DNA of 26,624 bases from an uncultured Bacteroidales bacterium (GTDB taxonomy: Bacteria > Bacteroidota > Bacteroidia > Bacteroidales > Paludibacteraceae): positions 1 to 26,624 of the forward strand of contig CALCGR010000075.1 of NCBI GenBank assembly GCA_937901025.1. Direction: 5' to 3'. The position numbers were made by a program, and so were the translations under genes. This document shows positions 1 through 8,408 of this stretch, one piece after another (the stretch's first letter is position 1; every line of letters begins with the position of its first letter). The notes beneath the pieces were generated by a model. The model ran no database searches, had not been told where the DNA came from, and saw only the letters and a program-made list of their open reading frames with translations.

Positions 1-673
1 CGATTTCAGGTACACCTTCGGAAGCTTTCTTCCGGAGGTGTTGTATTCTGTCTTGATAGAGCCCCATCTCCGGCATACCCGGGTCCACCAGATAGATGAT
101 GGCATCCATAGGAGCATATTGGAGTAATGACGCTGCGGGATAGACATTGAGACTGGTGCCGACAACGATTAAGATGTCTGCCTCGGAGGCAATGGCGCAC
201 GCTTGTGAGAAATAAGGTACGCCCTCCCCAAAGAAGACGATGTAAGGTCTCAATAAACTACCATCCGGATGGCGATCGCCATAGTGTTGCTCCCAACCTT
301 GAAGCGGTACGGTAGCTATTTCATCGTTTTCGCTGCGGAGCTTGGTTATCTCCCCGTGCAAATGGGTGATGTTGCGACTACCCGCCCGCTCATGCAAGTC
401 ATCGATATTTTGTGTTATGATTCGGGTGTCGGGAAAGACTTCTTGCAAGCGCGTGATAGCATAATGCGCCGCATTGGGCTGTGCGGCCAAACAGTCTTTG
501 CGACGGGCATTGTAGAAGTCCACACAGAGTTGCGGGTTGCGCAGCCAAGCCTCATGGGTACATACATCTTCGATGCGGTATTTTTCCCATAACCCATCGG
601 AATCACGGAAGGTACCTAAACCGCTTTCGGCACTCACCCCGGCACCGGTAAAAACAACGATATTCTTGCTCAT
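1..673 (-). CDS. cobB: Sirtuin NAD-dependent protein deacylase, CobB-like (3' end cut by window)
   Basis: Sir2-family enzyme that removes acyl groups from protein lysines using NAD+. About 224 residues are visible from an ATG at 673; the C-terminus lies beyond base 1, but the family is about 230-240 aa, so little is missing. Seen: the NAD-binding TGAGVSAESGLGTFR at about 9-23, TQNIDDLHERAGS at 87-99, and HLHGE with the catalytic His at 106. The Y54-x-x-R57 pair (FYNARR) is the signature of class III sirtuins (SIRT5/CobB), which favour succinyl and similar acidic acyl groups. The usual four zinc cysteines after the catalytic His are absent; I believe such zinc-less forms also occur in relatives. 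The gene is divergent from tsaB and shares an AT-rich promoter region with it. Confidence 0.9.
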   Translation of the reverse strand, partial: MSKNIVVFTGAGVSAESGLGTFRDSDGLWEKYRIEDVCTHEAWLRNPQLCVDFYNARRKDCLAAQPNAAHYAITRLQEVFPDTRIITQNIDDLHERAGSRNITHLHGEITKLRSENDEIATVPLQGWEQHYGDRHPDGSLLRPYIVFFGEGVPYFSQACAIASEADILIVVGTSLNVYPAASLLQYAPMDAIIYLVDPGMPEMGLYQDRIQHLRKKASEGVPEI

Positions 674-691
674 AAATGTAAAATTTATGTG

Positions 692-723
692 CAAAAGTAT
701 AAAAATAAAACGAAAAAAACAAT
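692..723 (-). promoter_or_regulatory. Probable promoter of the sirtuin gene
   Basis: On the minus strand TACTTTTG (699-692) matches the Bacteroidota -7 element TAnnTTTG. An imperfect -33 element, ATTG (723-720), lies 20 nt upstream. It is back to back with the tsaB promoter. It gives a leader of roughly 15 nt before the ATG at 673. Confidence 0.5.
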
Positions 724-727
724 TTTT

Positions 728-759
728 TTTGCAAATATCGATAGTTTTTTTTATCTTTG
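728..759 (+). promoter_or_regulatory. Promoter of tsaB and the PorW/SprE-like gene
   Basis: A perfect Bacteroidota promoter: TTTG at 728-731, a 20-nt spacer, then TATCTTTG at 752-759. Transcription should start near 764-767, only about 6-9 nt before the ATG at 773. The tsaB mRNA would therefore be almost leaderless. This also argues against the longer reading frame that opens at 689, upstream of the promoter. Confidence 0.75.
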
Positions 760-772
760 CACGTTATTTTGG

Positions 773-1474
773 ATGAATATGACATTTTTGTGTATTGAAA
801 CGAGTACAAAAGTCTGTTCGGCAGCCTTGGTTAAGGACGGACAACCCGTGGTGGAGAAAGTCAATCTCACCGAGGGCAATCATGCTCAATTATTAGCGAT
901 GTTTGTGGACGAAATCTTGCAGCAAGCCCAAAATTTACATCTGCCTATTGACGGGGTTGCGTTGAGTGAGGGACCGGGGAGTTATACGGGTCTGCGTATT
1001 GGTGCGAGTCTGGCCAAAGGATTATGTTATGGTCGTCAAATCCCGCTTTATCCGCTTCCGACACCCCAAGTGCTTGCAGCTACTTTTTTGCGTGACCATA
1101 AAGTGGACGCATCCGCGTGGCTCTGTCCGATGATTGATGCCCGTCGAATGGAGGTGTATACTGCGCTCTATGATACGAACCTTACCCAGGTAAGTCCCAT
1201 TGAGGCGAAGATTATTGATGCCGATAGTTGGCGAGAGGAACGTAAAGAGCACGCCCTTGTTTTCTTCGGTGATGGCGCAATGAAATGTGAAAACGTGTTG
1301 GCGGGTGAGCGCACCTCTTTCGTTTCGGATGTGGTACCGATGGCCTCTGCCATGGGTGAGCTAGCGGAGCGGTTAATACCGGAGGCTATTGTGAAAGATA
1401 AAGCGTTGGCCTATTTTGATCCCCTATATATTAAAGAGTTTATCCCTGCACCATCGCATGTTAAAGGGTTGTAA
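773..1474 (+). CDS. tsaB: tRNA threonylcarbamoyladenosine biosynthesis protein TsaB
   Basis: TsaB (YeaZ) is the ASKHA-fold partner of TsaD in the complex that makes N6-threonylcarbamoyladenosine at position 37 of ANN-decoding tRNAs. The product is 233 aa, normal for the family. Seen: the N-terminal phosphate-loop region CIETSTKVCSAAL (7-19), the conserved SEGPGSYTGLRIGASLAKGL (65-84), and MIDARRMEVY at about 120-129. I chose the start MNMTFLCIETST because a strong promoter lies at 728-759; a second ATG two codons later (779) is also possible. The last 17 nt overlap the start of the next gene, so translation is probably coupled. Confidence 0.93.
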   Translation: MNMTFLCIETSTKVCSAALVKDGQPVVEKVNLTEGNHAQLLAMFVDEILQQAQNLHLPIDGVALSEGPGSYTGLRIGASLAKGLCYGRQIPLYPLPTPQVLAATFLRDHKVDASAWLCPMIDARRMEVYTALYDTNLTQVSPIEAKIIDADSWREERKEHALVFFGDGAMKCENVLAGERTSFVSDVVPMASAMGELAERLIPEAIVKDKALAYFDPLYIKEFIPAPSHVKGL

Positions 1475-4091
1475 GACATATGGTTTGTTACTGGTTCTGA
1501 TGGTTGCCGTCGGCTGTTCTACGCAAAAGAACACCCCGGCGACACGCTCCTTCCATCAAACGAAGGTGAAGTATAACATTATGTTCAATGGCAATAACAC
1601 TTATAACGAAGGGTTAGAGGCTATTAATAAGGCGAACAAAGATGATTATACGAAGGTGCTGAACCTGTATCCCATTTCCAATCCCTCGGCTGCACAAGCG
1701 GCTGCGAGTCAGATGGAGGTGACCATTGAGAAATGCCGCAAGTGTATTAAGTTGCATTCCATTAAGGCGAAACCCAAACCCGATCCGAAGAAACGCAACG
1801 ATCCCGAATATAAACGTTGGTTGGAGTCCGAGGAGTTTAATAATCAGATGGGAAAGGCATGGCTTCGTTTGGGTCAGGCGGAGTTTCATAAAGGGGATTT
1901 CTTAGGCAGTGTAGGTACATTTACGTATATTCTCAATCACTATAAAAACGATCCGGATATGCAGGCTTGCTGCCAGTTGTGGATTGCACGTGCTTATGGG
2001 GAAATGGGCTGGTTGTATGAGGCGGAGGAGATGATTCAAAAGGTGAAAGTGGATGATCTTAGTCGAGAACATGCTCCTATTTATTCGGCTCATATGGCGG
2101 ATTTCTTACTCAAGACCAAGCAGTACCACGCCGCCATCCCTTACGTTAAGATTGCCTTACCGGAAGAGAAACGTAAACTCTATCGTCCTCGTTTTGAATA
2201 TGTGTTAGCGCAGTTATATGAGTTGGAAGGAAACAAGGCGGCGGCCAAGGATGCGTATCAGAAAGTAATACGATTAACACCTCCTGTAGAGATGGACGTG
2301 AATGCCCATATCCGTCGCGCCCAATTGGATGGTTTGGCAGGAGTTAAGTCCTTACTCCGCATGACAAAACAGGAGAAAAACAAGGACCGTCTGGATGTAC
2401 TTTATGGTGCGATAGGACATATTTATTTGTCGGCTAAAGATACCACCAAAGCCCTCGAATATTTCGATTTGGGTATTGAAAAGAGTACGCAAGGCGGGTA
2501 CGATAAGGCTTCCGTTTTATTGGTAGCGGGGGACCTGTATTTTGATCGTCGCGATTATGTGAAAGCGCAGCCGTGTTATAATGAGGCCGCGACCATCTTA
2601 TCTGTTACCGACGAGGCTTATGCGCGCGTCAGCAAACGGGCTGAAGTGTTGGATGAGTTGGTTAAGGAATATACAACCTATCAACTGCAAGACTCCCTAC
2701 AACGCTTGAGTAAATTGACGGAGGAGGAGCAAATGAAAGTGTGTGAGCAGTTAGTGGCTCAGCTCATCGATGAGGAGAAGAAAGCCGAAGAGGCGGCGGC
2801 TTTAGCGGCAAGGGAAGCACAACTATCGGGCGTACAAGGTATCAACACGATGAATATGCTCGGTGGGGGCGGAGATGCCGGTAAGTGGTATTTCTATAAC
2901 GATAATCTCCTTCGTTCCGGCAAACAGATGTTTGCTAAAAAATGGAATAACCGCAAACTGGAAGACAACTGGCGCCGCGCCAGCAAGTCCGGAAGTACGA
3001 TGATGGAGATGGAGGATATGACGATGGCTTCCGGTGATACGACGGCAACGGATAGTACATCAACGGATACTACGGCTACCGCGAAATCGGCGGGGGCTAA
3101 TGACCCGCATAACCCGTTGTATTATTTTCAACAGATCCCGCGTACGCCGGAGGACTTGCAAAATTCGGATAGTCTCTTAGCCCAAGCCTTGGCAAAGATG
3201 GTGGATATCTATTGGGTGCAATTGGAGGATAGTGCCTTGGCTGATGAGACGCGAGAAGAGTTGCTACGACGCTACCCGGGTTATACCCTAACCCTGACGA
3301 ATCGGCAGCACTTGTCGGAGGCAGAAGTAACGGAGTGGTTAGCGCAACAACGTTTGCAAGACTCTCTCTATGAATCGACGTATGAGGCATTCAAGAAGGG
3401 CCAATTTAAACAAGTGAAGACCAATACCTCTTATGCCCAATCAACCTATCCTGAGTCAAAACTGATTCCGCGTTTTCTCTTCCTTAATGCCGTAGCCGTT
3501 GCCCGCCAAGACGGGCAAGAGCCTTTCAAACAAGCACTGGAGGAGATGATTGCCCTTTATCCCGAGAATGAACTAAGTGCCAAAGCCAAAGATATGCTCG
3601 CTATGTTAGGTCAAGGGATGCAGACGAAAAAAGGAGGGGCATTATCGAACCTTGAGGGTAAACGCGAACAGCAGCAACAGAAAGTCGATGAACCCACCCA
3701 ACAGCAAGTGCAACTATCCAAGGAGGTTAAGGGTCCGGCTTATGTGCTTATCTTAATGCCAACGGTAGAGGAAACGGTGCTCAATGACCTTTTGTATGAG
3801 ACGGCCTTGTTTAACTTCTCGCAGTTCTTGATACGCGACTTTGACATCCAAGTCTTGCCGGTATACGGAGAGGGTAGTGCTATGCGTATTGAAGGTTTAG
3901 ACGGACTCAAAGAGGCATTGTGGTATATCGATTTAATGAAGAAAAACGAGGAACTGATGCGGGTCCTGACTATACAAAGTGCCAGGTTGATACCTATCAC
4001 ACAGGAAAATTATCCGCTCTTTCAAACGCAATGTACAGAGGACGAATATAAAGTTTTTTTGAAAAAAATCGCCAAAAATTTGGTTAATTGA
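1458..4091 (+). CDS. porW: TPR lipoprotein, PorW/SprE-like (type IX secretion associated)
   Basis: Large lipoprotein of 877 aa. From the ATG at 1458 it has a lipoprotein signal ending in the lipobox VAVGC (Cys20), followed by STQKNT. Just after the Cys lies a stretch like the start of SprE/PorW proteins, around YNIMFNGNNTYNEGLEAI. TPR-type helical repeats cover about residues 150-400 and again 650-740, with a charged coiled region (about 420-460) and a Thr/Ser/Asp-rich linker (about 530-550). The C-terminal domain (about 760-877) ends in a block with ITQENYPLFQ and EEYKVFLKKI-like spacing that resembles the SprE/PorW C-terminus. In Flavobacterium and Porphyromonas, SprE/PorW is an outer-membrane lipoprotein needed for type IX secretion. 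Homologues also occur in relatives, so the role is inferred from family. The gene overlaps tsaB by 17 nt and shares its promoter. Confidence 0.75.
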   Translation: MLKGCKTYGLLLVLMVAVGCSTQKNTPATRSFHQTKVKYNIMFNGNNTYNEGLEAINKANKDDYTKVLNLYPISNPSAAQAAASQMEVTIEKCRKCIKLHSIKAKPKPDPKKRNDPEYKRWLESEEFNNQMGKAWLRLGQAEFHKGDFLGSVGTFTYILNHYKNDPDMQACCQLWIARAYGEMGWLYEAEEMIQKVKVDDLSREHAPIYSAHMADFLLKTKQYHAAIPYVKIALPEEKRKLYRPRFEYVLAQLYELEGNKAAAKDAYQKVIRLTPPVEMDVNAHIRRAQLDGLAGVKSLLRMTKQEKNKDRLDVLYGAIGHIYLSAKDTTKALEYFDLGIEKSTQGGYDKASVLLVAGDLYFDRRDYVKAQPCYNEAATILSVTDEAYARVSKRAEVLDELVKEYTTYQLQDSLQRLSKLTEEEQMKVCEQLVAQLIDEEKKAEEAAALAAREAQLSGVQGINTMNMLGGGGDAGKWYFYNDNLLRSGKQMFAKKWNNRKLEDNWRRASKSGSTMMEMEDMTMASGDTTATDSTSTDTTATAKSAGANDPHNPLYYFQQIPRTPEDLQNSDSLLAQALAKMVDIYWVQLEDSALADETREELLRRYPGYTLTLTNRQHLSEAEVTEWLAQQRLQDSLYESTYEAFKKGQFKQVKTNTSYAQSTYPESKLIPRFLFLNAVAVARQDGQEPFKQALEEMIALYPENELSAKAKDMLAMLGQGMQTKKGGALSNLEGKREQQQQKVDEPTQQQVQLSKEVKGPAYVLILMPTVEETVLNDLLYETALFNFSQFLIRDFDIQVLPVYGEGSAMRIEGLDGLKEALWYIDLMKKNEELMRVLTIQSARLIPITQENYPLFQTQCTEDEYKVFLKKIAKNLVN

Positions 4092-4110
4092 AAAAAAAGT
4101 TGTACCTTTG
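4079..4110 (+). promoter_or_regulatory. Promoter of the tRNA-Pro / tRNA-fMet pair
   Basis: TTTG at 4079-4082, a 20-nt spacer and TACCTTTG at 4103-4110 form a perfect Bacteroidota promoter. Its -33 element lies inside the last codons of the lipoprotein gene. Transcription should start about 15-20 nt before tRNA-Pro. Confidence 0.75.
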
Positions 4111-4134
4111 CACCCGCTTTCGATAAAAAAGCCT

Positions 4135-4208
4135 CGGGATGTGGCGCAGTCCGGTAGCGCAACGGTCTGGGGGACCGGAGGTCGCAAGTTCAAATCTTGT
4201 CATCCCGA
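4135..4208 (+). tRNA. tRNA-Pro (anticodon GGG)
   Basis: Complete cloverleaf of 74 nt. The acceptor CGGGATG pairs perfectly with CATCCCG, and the D-stem is GCGC/GCGC. The anticodon loop CTGGGGG gives anticodon GGG. The T-arm is GCAAG-TTCAAAT-CTTGT and the discriminator is A. The top pair of the anticodon stem (27-43) is an A-G mismatch. The 3' CCA is not encoded, unlike in the next tRNA. Confidence 0.93.
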
Positions 4209-4219
4209 CAAATCTATAT

Positions 4220-4294
<75 letters not shown>

Positions 4295-4328
4295 AAAGAA
4301 AAGCAGGGTTTTGCCCTGCTTTTCTTTT
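4295..4328. terminator. Strong terminator, probably bidirectional
   Basis: A perfect stem of about 14 bp (4295-4308 with 4314-4327) has a 5-nt loop and a GCAGGG/CCCTGC core, flanked by A-rich and T-rich arms. It begins right after the CCA of tRNA-fMet and ends 4 nt before the stop of the convergent pepD. It can therefore end both transcripts. Confidence 0.85.
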
Positions 4329-4331
4329 CTG

Positions 4332-5801
4332 TTATAATGCTTCAAGTGTGCGTTGCAACCATTGCCAGCAGCGGGCAGTGGAGGAGATACTCAAACGCTC
4401 TTGCGGCGAGTGGACACCTACCATTTGCGGGCCGATGGATACCATATCCAAATACGGATATTTCTCTAAGAACAGACCACACTCCAATCCGGCATGGATG
4501 GCCAGTACCTTCGGCTCCTCGTGGAAGAGGTCGATGTAGGCCTGTTTCGTGATCTGCATCAGTTCGGAGTGTACATTCGGGGTCCAACCCGGATACCCGT
4601 CGCCATGTGTAATCTCATCGCACGCTTGCGATAACGCACATTCGACCATCTCTTTAATCTCGTGTTTGCGGCTCTCCACCGAACTGCGTTGGGAGGTGTT
4701 GATCTCGATATACCCGTCTCGCATCTTCACCGAAGCCAGGTTGGTAGAGGTCTCCACTAAACCGGGAATATCCTTACTCATTGCTATCACTCCGTGAGGG
4801 CAGGCGTACAAAGTACGAATCAGTTTCTGAGCATCAACGGGTGTCAAGAAACGGAGCCCGTCTGTGTTCATGCTATCAAGGTCGATGACCAACTCTTTTT
4901 CAATATCCTTTATTTCCGCTTCTACCTTTGCAATATAGTGATTGAGCAGAATGCGCAAGTCCTCTTTTCTGTCCATAGGAACAGCCACCACCGCCTCCGC
5001 TTCGCGGGCAATGGCATTGCGTAGATTTCCTCCGTTAAAGGAACTTAGAAGCGAACCTTGTGTGGCGGTTCTCGGGTCAAGGAAGAGGGTGTAAAGGAAA
5101 CGTGCGAGCACCTTATTGGCATTGCCGCGACCTTTGTTAATATCATCACCCGAATGGCCTCCTAATAACCCCTTCACACTAATCTTCGCACCAAACATTT
5201 GAGCCGGGCACGGGATGAGGGGCTGATAGTGCATCTTGGCCAAGGTGTCTATTCCTCCGGCACAGCCGATGAATATCTGTCCGTCATCTTCGCTGTCGAG
5301 GTTGATGAGACGTTGACCATGCAGATAACCTTCTTTGAGTTTGTCCGCTCCGGTGAGGCCTGTTTCTTCGTCCACTGTGAAGAGACACTCCATCGCAGGG
5401 TGTTTCAACGAAGGGGAAGTCATCGCGGCTAAGGCGAGGGCAATCCCTATGCCGTCATCACCGCCAAGGGTTGTCCCTTTGGCTTTGATCCAATCATCAT
5501 CAACATAGGTAAGAATAGGATCGGTGAAGAAATCGTGTTGAATGTCGCTATTTTTCTCGCATACCATATCCATATGCGCCTGTAAAATAATTCCCGGATG
5601 AGACTCGTAACCGGCCGTCGCGGGAACGCGCATAATGACGTTCATTGCTTCGTCTGTCACACATTCGATATGGTGCTGTTTGGCAAAGGATTGAAGCCAT
5701 TGACTGATTTGCTCTTCGTGTTTCGAAGGGCGAGGGATACGTGTTATCTCATCAAAGATAGCAAATACTTCCCGGGGTTGAAGATTGGTAAGATTATTCA
5801 T
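4332..5801 (-). CDS. pepD: Aminoacyl-histidine dipeptidase PepD (M20C metallopeptidase)
   Basis: Cytosolic zinc dipeptidase (beta-Ala-His dipeptidase family) that hydrolyses Xaa-His and many other dipeptides. It has 489 aa, the normal length. Seen: the metal-binding LQAHMDMVCEK with H76 and D78, GGDDGIG with the bridging Asp at 115-116, the catalytic VDEETGLTG with E145-E146, D169 in INLDSEDDG, and the C-terminal metal His in IHAGLECG followed by GVHSPQE. No signal peptide. It is the last gene of a three-gene minus-strand operon; its ATG overlaps the end of the C69 peptidase gene by 8 nt. Confidence 0.96.
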   Translation of the reverse strand: MNNLTNLQPREVFAIFDEITRIPRPSKHEEQISQWLQSFAKQHHIECVTDEAMNVIMRVPATAGYESHPGIILQAHMDMVCEKNSDIQHDFFTDPILTYVDDDWIKAKGTTLGGDDGIGIALALAAMTSPSLKHPAMECLFTVDEETGLTGADKLKEGYLHGQRLINLDSEDDGQIFIGCAGGIDTLAKMHYQPLIPCPAQMFGAKISVKGLLGGHSGDDINKGRGNANKVLARFLYTLFLDPRTATQGSLLSSFNGGNLRNAIAREAEAVVAVPMDRKEDLRILLNHYIAKVEAEIKDIEKELVIDLDSMNTDGLRFLTPVDAQKLIRTLYACPHGVIAMSKDIPGLVETSTNLASVKMRDGYIEINTSQRSSVESRKHEIKEMVECALSQACDEITHGDGYPGWTPNVHSELMQITKQAYIDLFHEEPKVLAIHAGLECGLFLEKYPYLDMVSIGPQMVGVHSPQERLSISSTARCWQWLQRTLEAL

Positions 5802-7485
5802 GAAGTGTTTCGTTTATAAGGGTTTGTAAATATTCGTCGGGATAGGGTAGACGATTGGGTGCTTCCGGATTGCCATAGGCATTGTAAAGGAATTGTCCGT
5901 CCTTCATTTTTCGCTCTTGACCATCAATATATTTGACGCGAAGATACGTGTCCAGTTCTTTCCAGGCAGCAACGAGTTGGGTTGCCTGTGCACAAGTATA
6001 ATTAGTAAGGAAAGCGGTTCTATCCTCCTTGCTCATATTGGCGACTTTAGCGTCTATGCCCGGCAGTTGGGCAAAAAACTTATCCTCCCATTTAACTTGT
6101 TCTCGTTCAATCTCCGGACGCATCCGATCGTACTTAGTATAAGCCCAGTTGGCTACAAAGTTAAACGCCCACCAAGCTGAGGTAGGGGAGTAAGTATAGA
6201 GGTCTCCATTGCCTTGTTGGTAGCAGACGGGAATAGCGTTGATCGTACAGAAAACGGGCACATATACGGAAGTGGCGGCGTCATCTACCGCAAACCAGAA
6301 GATTCCTTCCGCATTCGGACGCATTTGAGCGGTAAAAGACCAAGCGGTTTGTTGGGTAGCTGTGGGACGGGGATACCAATAAGTGATGCTATCATACTTA
6401 AAACTCAGTCCGCCGTATCGTAAACTGGAATGCCAAGGACCGGCTGCGACACCTTGGGTGATGTCGATAGGGGTTCCCTCGTAGTGGTCGCGCATACAAG
6501 CCTGGATATCGCGTACGCCTACCTTGCGGTTGGGTTTAATCCATAGCGGCATAGGCTCTCCGGCATCTTGCCCGTTGGTGGCGAGGTAGGTTTGACCGGT
6601 GGCATAAGCAAAATAGGTGTCCATCTCGTCAGAGAAATGATTGAAGAAAGACCATACGCGAGCTTCGCAAGCATAGAGGCCCGAGAATTCGAAGGGATTA
6701 TAAGCGGCTTGGAAACTGAAATCTTTATCCTCTCCCTCAAAAAACTTCTTCTCTCTTGCAAAAGTGATGATATCTTTCGACCACATCCATTGTCCGTCTT
6801 TGGAAATCATATATGATGCGGATTGTTTCTTGTCCTTATCTAACCAGGTTAGTTTCGCTGTTTTCGCCTTGGCTAAAGGCAAGGTGGTGATGCGGGCTTG
6901 GTTGGCATGGGCACTGATGCAGTCATCCGGAATACGAACGGCTACCCAGTTGGCACCTTTGCGACCGGCTCCTTTGCCAATCATATCCATAATCCATACC
7001 TCGTTCGGGTCACCAATAGAGAACGACTCGCCTTCACTGGCATAGCCATATTGCTCTACTAACGTGACCATATATAGGATGGCCTCCTTAGCGGTCTTGC
7101 AGCGTTGAAGGGTGATATAGATAAGACTGCCGTAATCGATGCCCACCGTATCCCACAAAACTTCGCGTCCGCCCCAGGTGGTCTCGCCAATGGTGAGCTG
7201 ATGCTCGTTCATGTTCCCTACGACGGAATAGGTGTGAGCGGGTTCGGGAATCTGCATTTGGAAACGACCGCAATCCCAATCATAGACATTGCGCATAGTG
7301 CCGGCAGCATGGTCTGATGCGGGATAAAATGCGAGAATACCATAGGAGGAATAAGAATCAGCCGCATAAGAAATGATAGTGCTCCCGTCTATGGAAGCGT
7401 TCTTACCGACGAGAAAATTCGTGCAAGCCCATGTGCTCGTGACGCAGAGTGCAGAAAGAATAACGGAATAAAAGGCTTTTTTCAT
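5794..7485 (-). CDS. Secreted C69-family dipeptidase
   Basis: Ntn-hydrolase peptidase of family C69 (PepDA-like), probably periplasmic. The start at 7485 gives 563 aa and a clean signal peptide MKKAFYSVILSALCVTSTWA; an in-frame extension upstream to 7602 has no family support and overlaps the preceding gene. Residue Cys21 in WAC-TNFLVGKNASIDGS is the expected N-terminal nucleophile exposed after signal cleavage. It also resembles a lipobox, but the family chemistry makes the nucleophile reading more likely. Other family features are GETTWGGREVLWD at about residue 100 and GESFSIGDPNEVWIMDMIGK near 153-172. It follows the nucleotidase-domain gene by 10 nt and overlaps pepD by 8 nt, so it probably works with PepD in peptide breakdown. 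Confidence 0.9.
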   Translation of the reverse strand: MKKAFYSVILSALCVTSTWACTNFLVGKNASIDGSTIISYAADSYSSYGILAFYPASDHAAGTMRNVYDWDCGRFQMQIPEPAHTYSVVGNMNEHQLTIGETTWGGREVLWDTVGIDYGSLIYITLQRCKTAKEAILYMVTLVEQYGYASEGESFSIGDPNEVWIMDMIGKGAGRKGANWVAVRIPDDCISAHANQARITTLPLAKAKTAKLTWLDKDKKQSASYMISKDGQWMWSKDIITFAREKKFFEGEDKDFSFQAAYNPFEFSGLYACEARVWSFFNHFSDEMDTYFAYATGQTYLATNGQDAGEPMPLWIKPNRKVGVRDIQACMRDHYEGTPIDITQGVAAGPWHSSLRYGGLSFKYDSITYWYPRPTATQQTAWSFTAQMRPNAEGIFWFAVDDAATSVYVPVFCTINAIPVCYQQGNGDLYTYSPTSAWWAFNFVANWAYTKYDRMRPEIEREQVKWEDKFFAQLPGIDAKVANMSKEDRTAFLTNYTCAQATQLVAAWKELDTYLRVKYIDGQERKMKDGQFLYNAYGNPEAPNRLPYPDEYLQTLINETLHE

Positions 7486-7495
7486 AATGATGAAT

Positions 7496-8227
7496 TTATA
7501 AAATGATGAAACGATGATCCAGAATGGCGGGGAGGGATTGCTGTTGTTTGGCCTCGTCAATATATAGGTCCCGAATGACCCTGCCGCATGTCCAAGTCTC
7601 AATCGAGCGCGTGAGCGGAATCATGTGGTCGGTACCGCCCGCCAAATAGTCGCTGGTAGCGACAGTATAAAAAGCCTCGGGATTGATGGGCTGACCTCCG
7701 ATGCGAGCTTCCGCCAATTGCCTTTCTTCGCCGATGATCGTCATGTTTGCTATTCCTTGGCCATAATCTTCTACGAAGATCTGACATAATTCCAATAGGT
7801 CTTTGCCTTGAAGGGTAAGCACAACAAGAACATTGTTGAAGGGCATAAGTTCATAGAGATTCCGAATGGTGATATCCCCGGCTTGCCATTCGGTACGCAG
7901 TCCGCCTTTATTTACAATGGCTATATCCACGCGCCCGGGGTAATATTTTCGAGCTTGATTGAGTAGGGCGTCGGAGGCCCAGTTCATCAGCGAACCTTCG
8001 GGTTCCCCATAGAGGAGAGGTTGGTCGGCGTGGGCTATAACGACTTCCCCTTCTTTATCAAGTGCTTCGATATAAGGGGCGAGGAAAGTAAGATAGGCAG
8101 TGTCTTGAATACTATCCAAAGTGGCGTCTACAGGAATAGAGGTAGATTGGTCTACCCGAACTTGAGGACGTTGGCATCCGTAAAGCAAACCGGCAATGAG
8201 AAAAATAAAAACGAGAATCTTACGCAT
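7496..8227 (-). CDS. Lipoprotein consisting of a 5'-nucleotidase C-terminal domain
   Basis: A 243-aa lipoprotein with signal MRKILVFIFLIAGLLYGC (lipobox LYGC, Cys18). The rest matches the C-terminal substrate-binding domain of UshA-type 5'-nucleotidases: GSLMNWASDALLNQ near 77-90, DIAIVNKGGLRTEW near 100-113, NLYELMPFNNVLVVLTLQGKDL near 123-144, and a YTVATSDYLAGGTDH block near 186-200. No metallophosphatase domain is present here; a lone one is encoded at 19760-20575. In Bacteroidales these two half-proteins are usually neighbours, as far as I recall. First gene of the operon with the C69 peptidase and pepD. Confidence 0.88.
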   Translation of the reverse strand: MRKILVFIFLIAGLLYGCQRPQVRVDQSTSIPVDATLDSIQDTAYLTFLAPYIEALDKEGEVVIAHADQPLLYGEPEGSLMNWASDALLNQARKYYPGRVDIAIVNKGGLRTEWQAGDITIRNLYELMPFNNVLVVLTLQGKDLLELCQIFVEDYGQGIANMTIIGEERQLAEARIGGQPINPEAFYTVATSDYLAGGTDHMIPLTRSIETWTCGRVIRDLYIDEAKQQQSLPAILDHRFIIL

Positions 8228-8246
8228 AATTCATCTAATTTTTGTG

Positions 8247-8278
8247 CAAAGATAGGCAATTTTTTTGATATAGGCAAG
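8247..8278 (-). promoter_or_regulatory. Promoter of the nucleotidase-domain / C69 / pepD operon
   Basis: On the minus strand TATCTTTG (8254-8247) is a perfect -7 element. CTTG (8278-8275) stands at the -33 position 20 nt upstream, one base off TTTG. It is divergent from the rpsF promoter. Confidence 0.6.
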
Positions 8279-8304
8279 AAAAATTGCATTATTTTTCAAA
8301 AATA

Positions 8305-8336
8305 TTTGCATATATGAAAAATTATTGCTACCTTTG
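8305..8336 (+). promoter_or_regulatory. Promoter of the rpsF-rpsR-rplI-rpmE2 operon
   Basis: TTTG at 8305-8308, a 20-nt spacer and TACCTTTG at 8329-8336: a perfect Bacteroidota promoter. It gives a leader of about 65-70 nt before the rpsF ATG at 8409. Confidence 0.8.
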
Positions 8337-8344
8337 CACGCTTT

Positions 8345-8363
8345 TTCGCGCGACGTGTGCGAA
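8345..8363 (+). other. Hairpin at the 5' end of the rpsF leader
   Basis: TTCGCGC (8345-8351) pairs with GTGCGAA (8357-8363) through seven pairs, one of them G-T, around a 5-nt loop GACGT. It would lie within a few bases of the predicted transcription start. It may stabilise the mRNA or take part in S6:S18 feedback control. I do not see the CCG element known from rpsF leader RNAs, so a regulatory role is only a possibility. Confidence 0.45.
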
Positions 8364-8408
8364 CAGGCGCATAAAAAACATTATTCATTAATTAAAAACA
8401 AAAAGTTT

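Noticed and set aside
689..772. 28-codon N-terminal extension of TsaB
   Set aside because: Lies across the promoter at 728-759 and has no family match.
4135..4208. A27-G43 mismatch in tRNA-Pro as a sign of a pseudo-tRNA
   Set aside because: All other stems pair well, the acceptor is perfect and the gene has a promoter; one closing mismatch is tolerated.
7383..7485. Lipobox reading of the C69 peptidase N-terminus (TWAC)
   Set aside because: In C69 enzymes this Cys is the catalytic N-terminal nucleophile exposed by cleavage, so lipidation would inactivate it.
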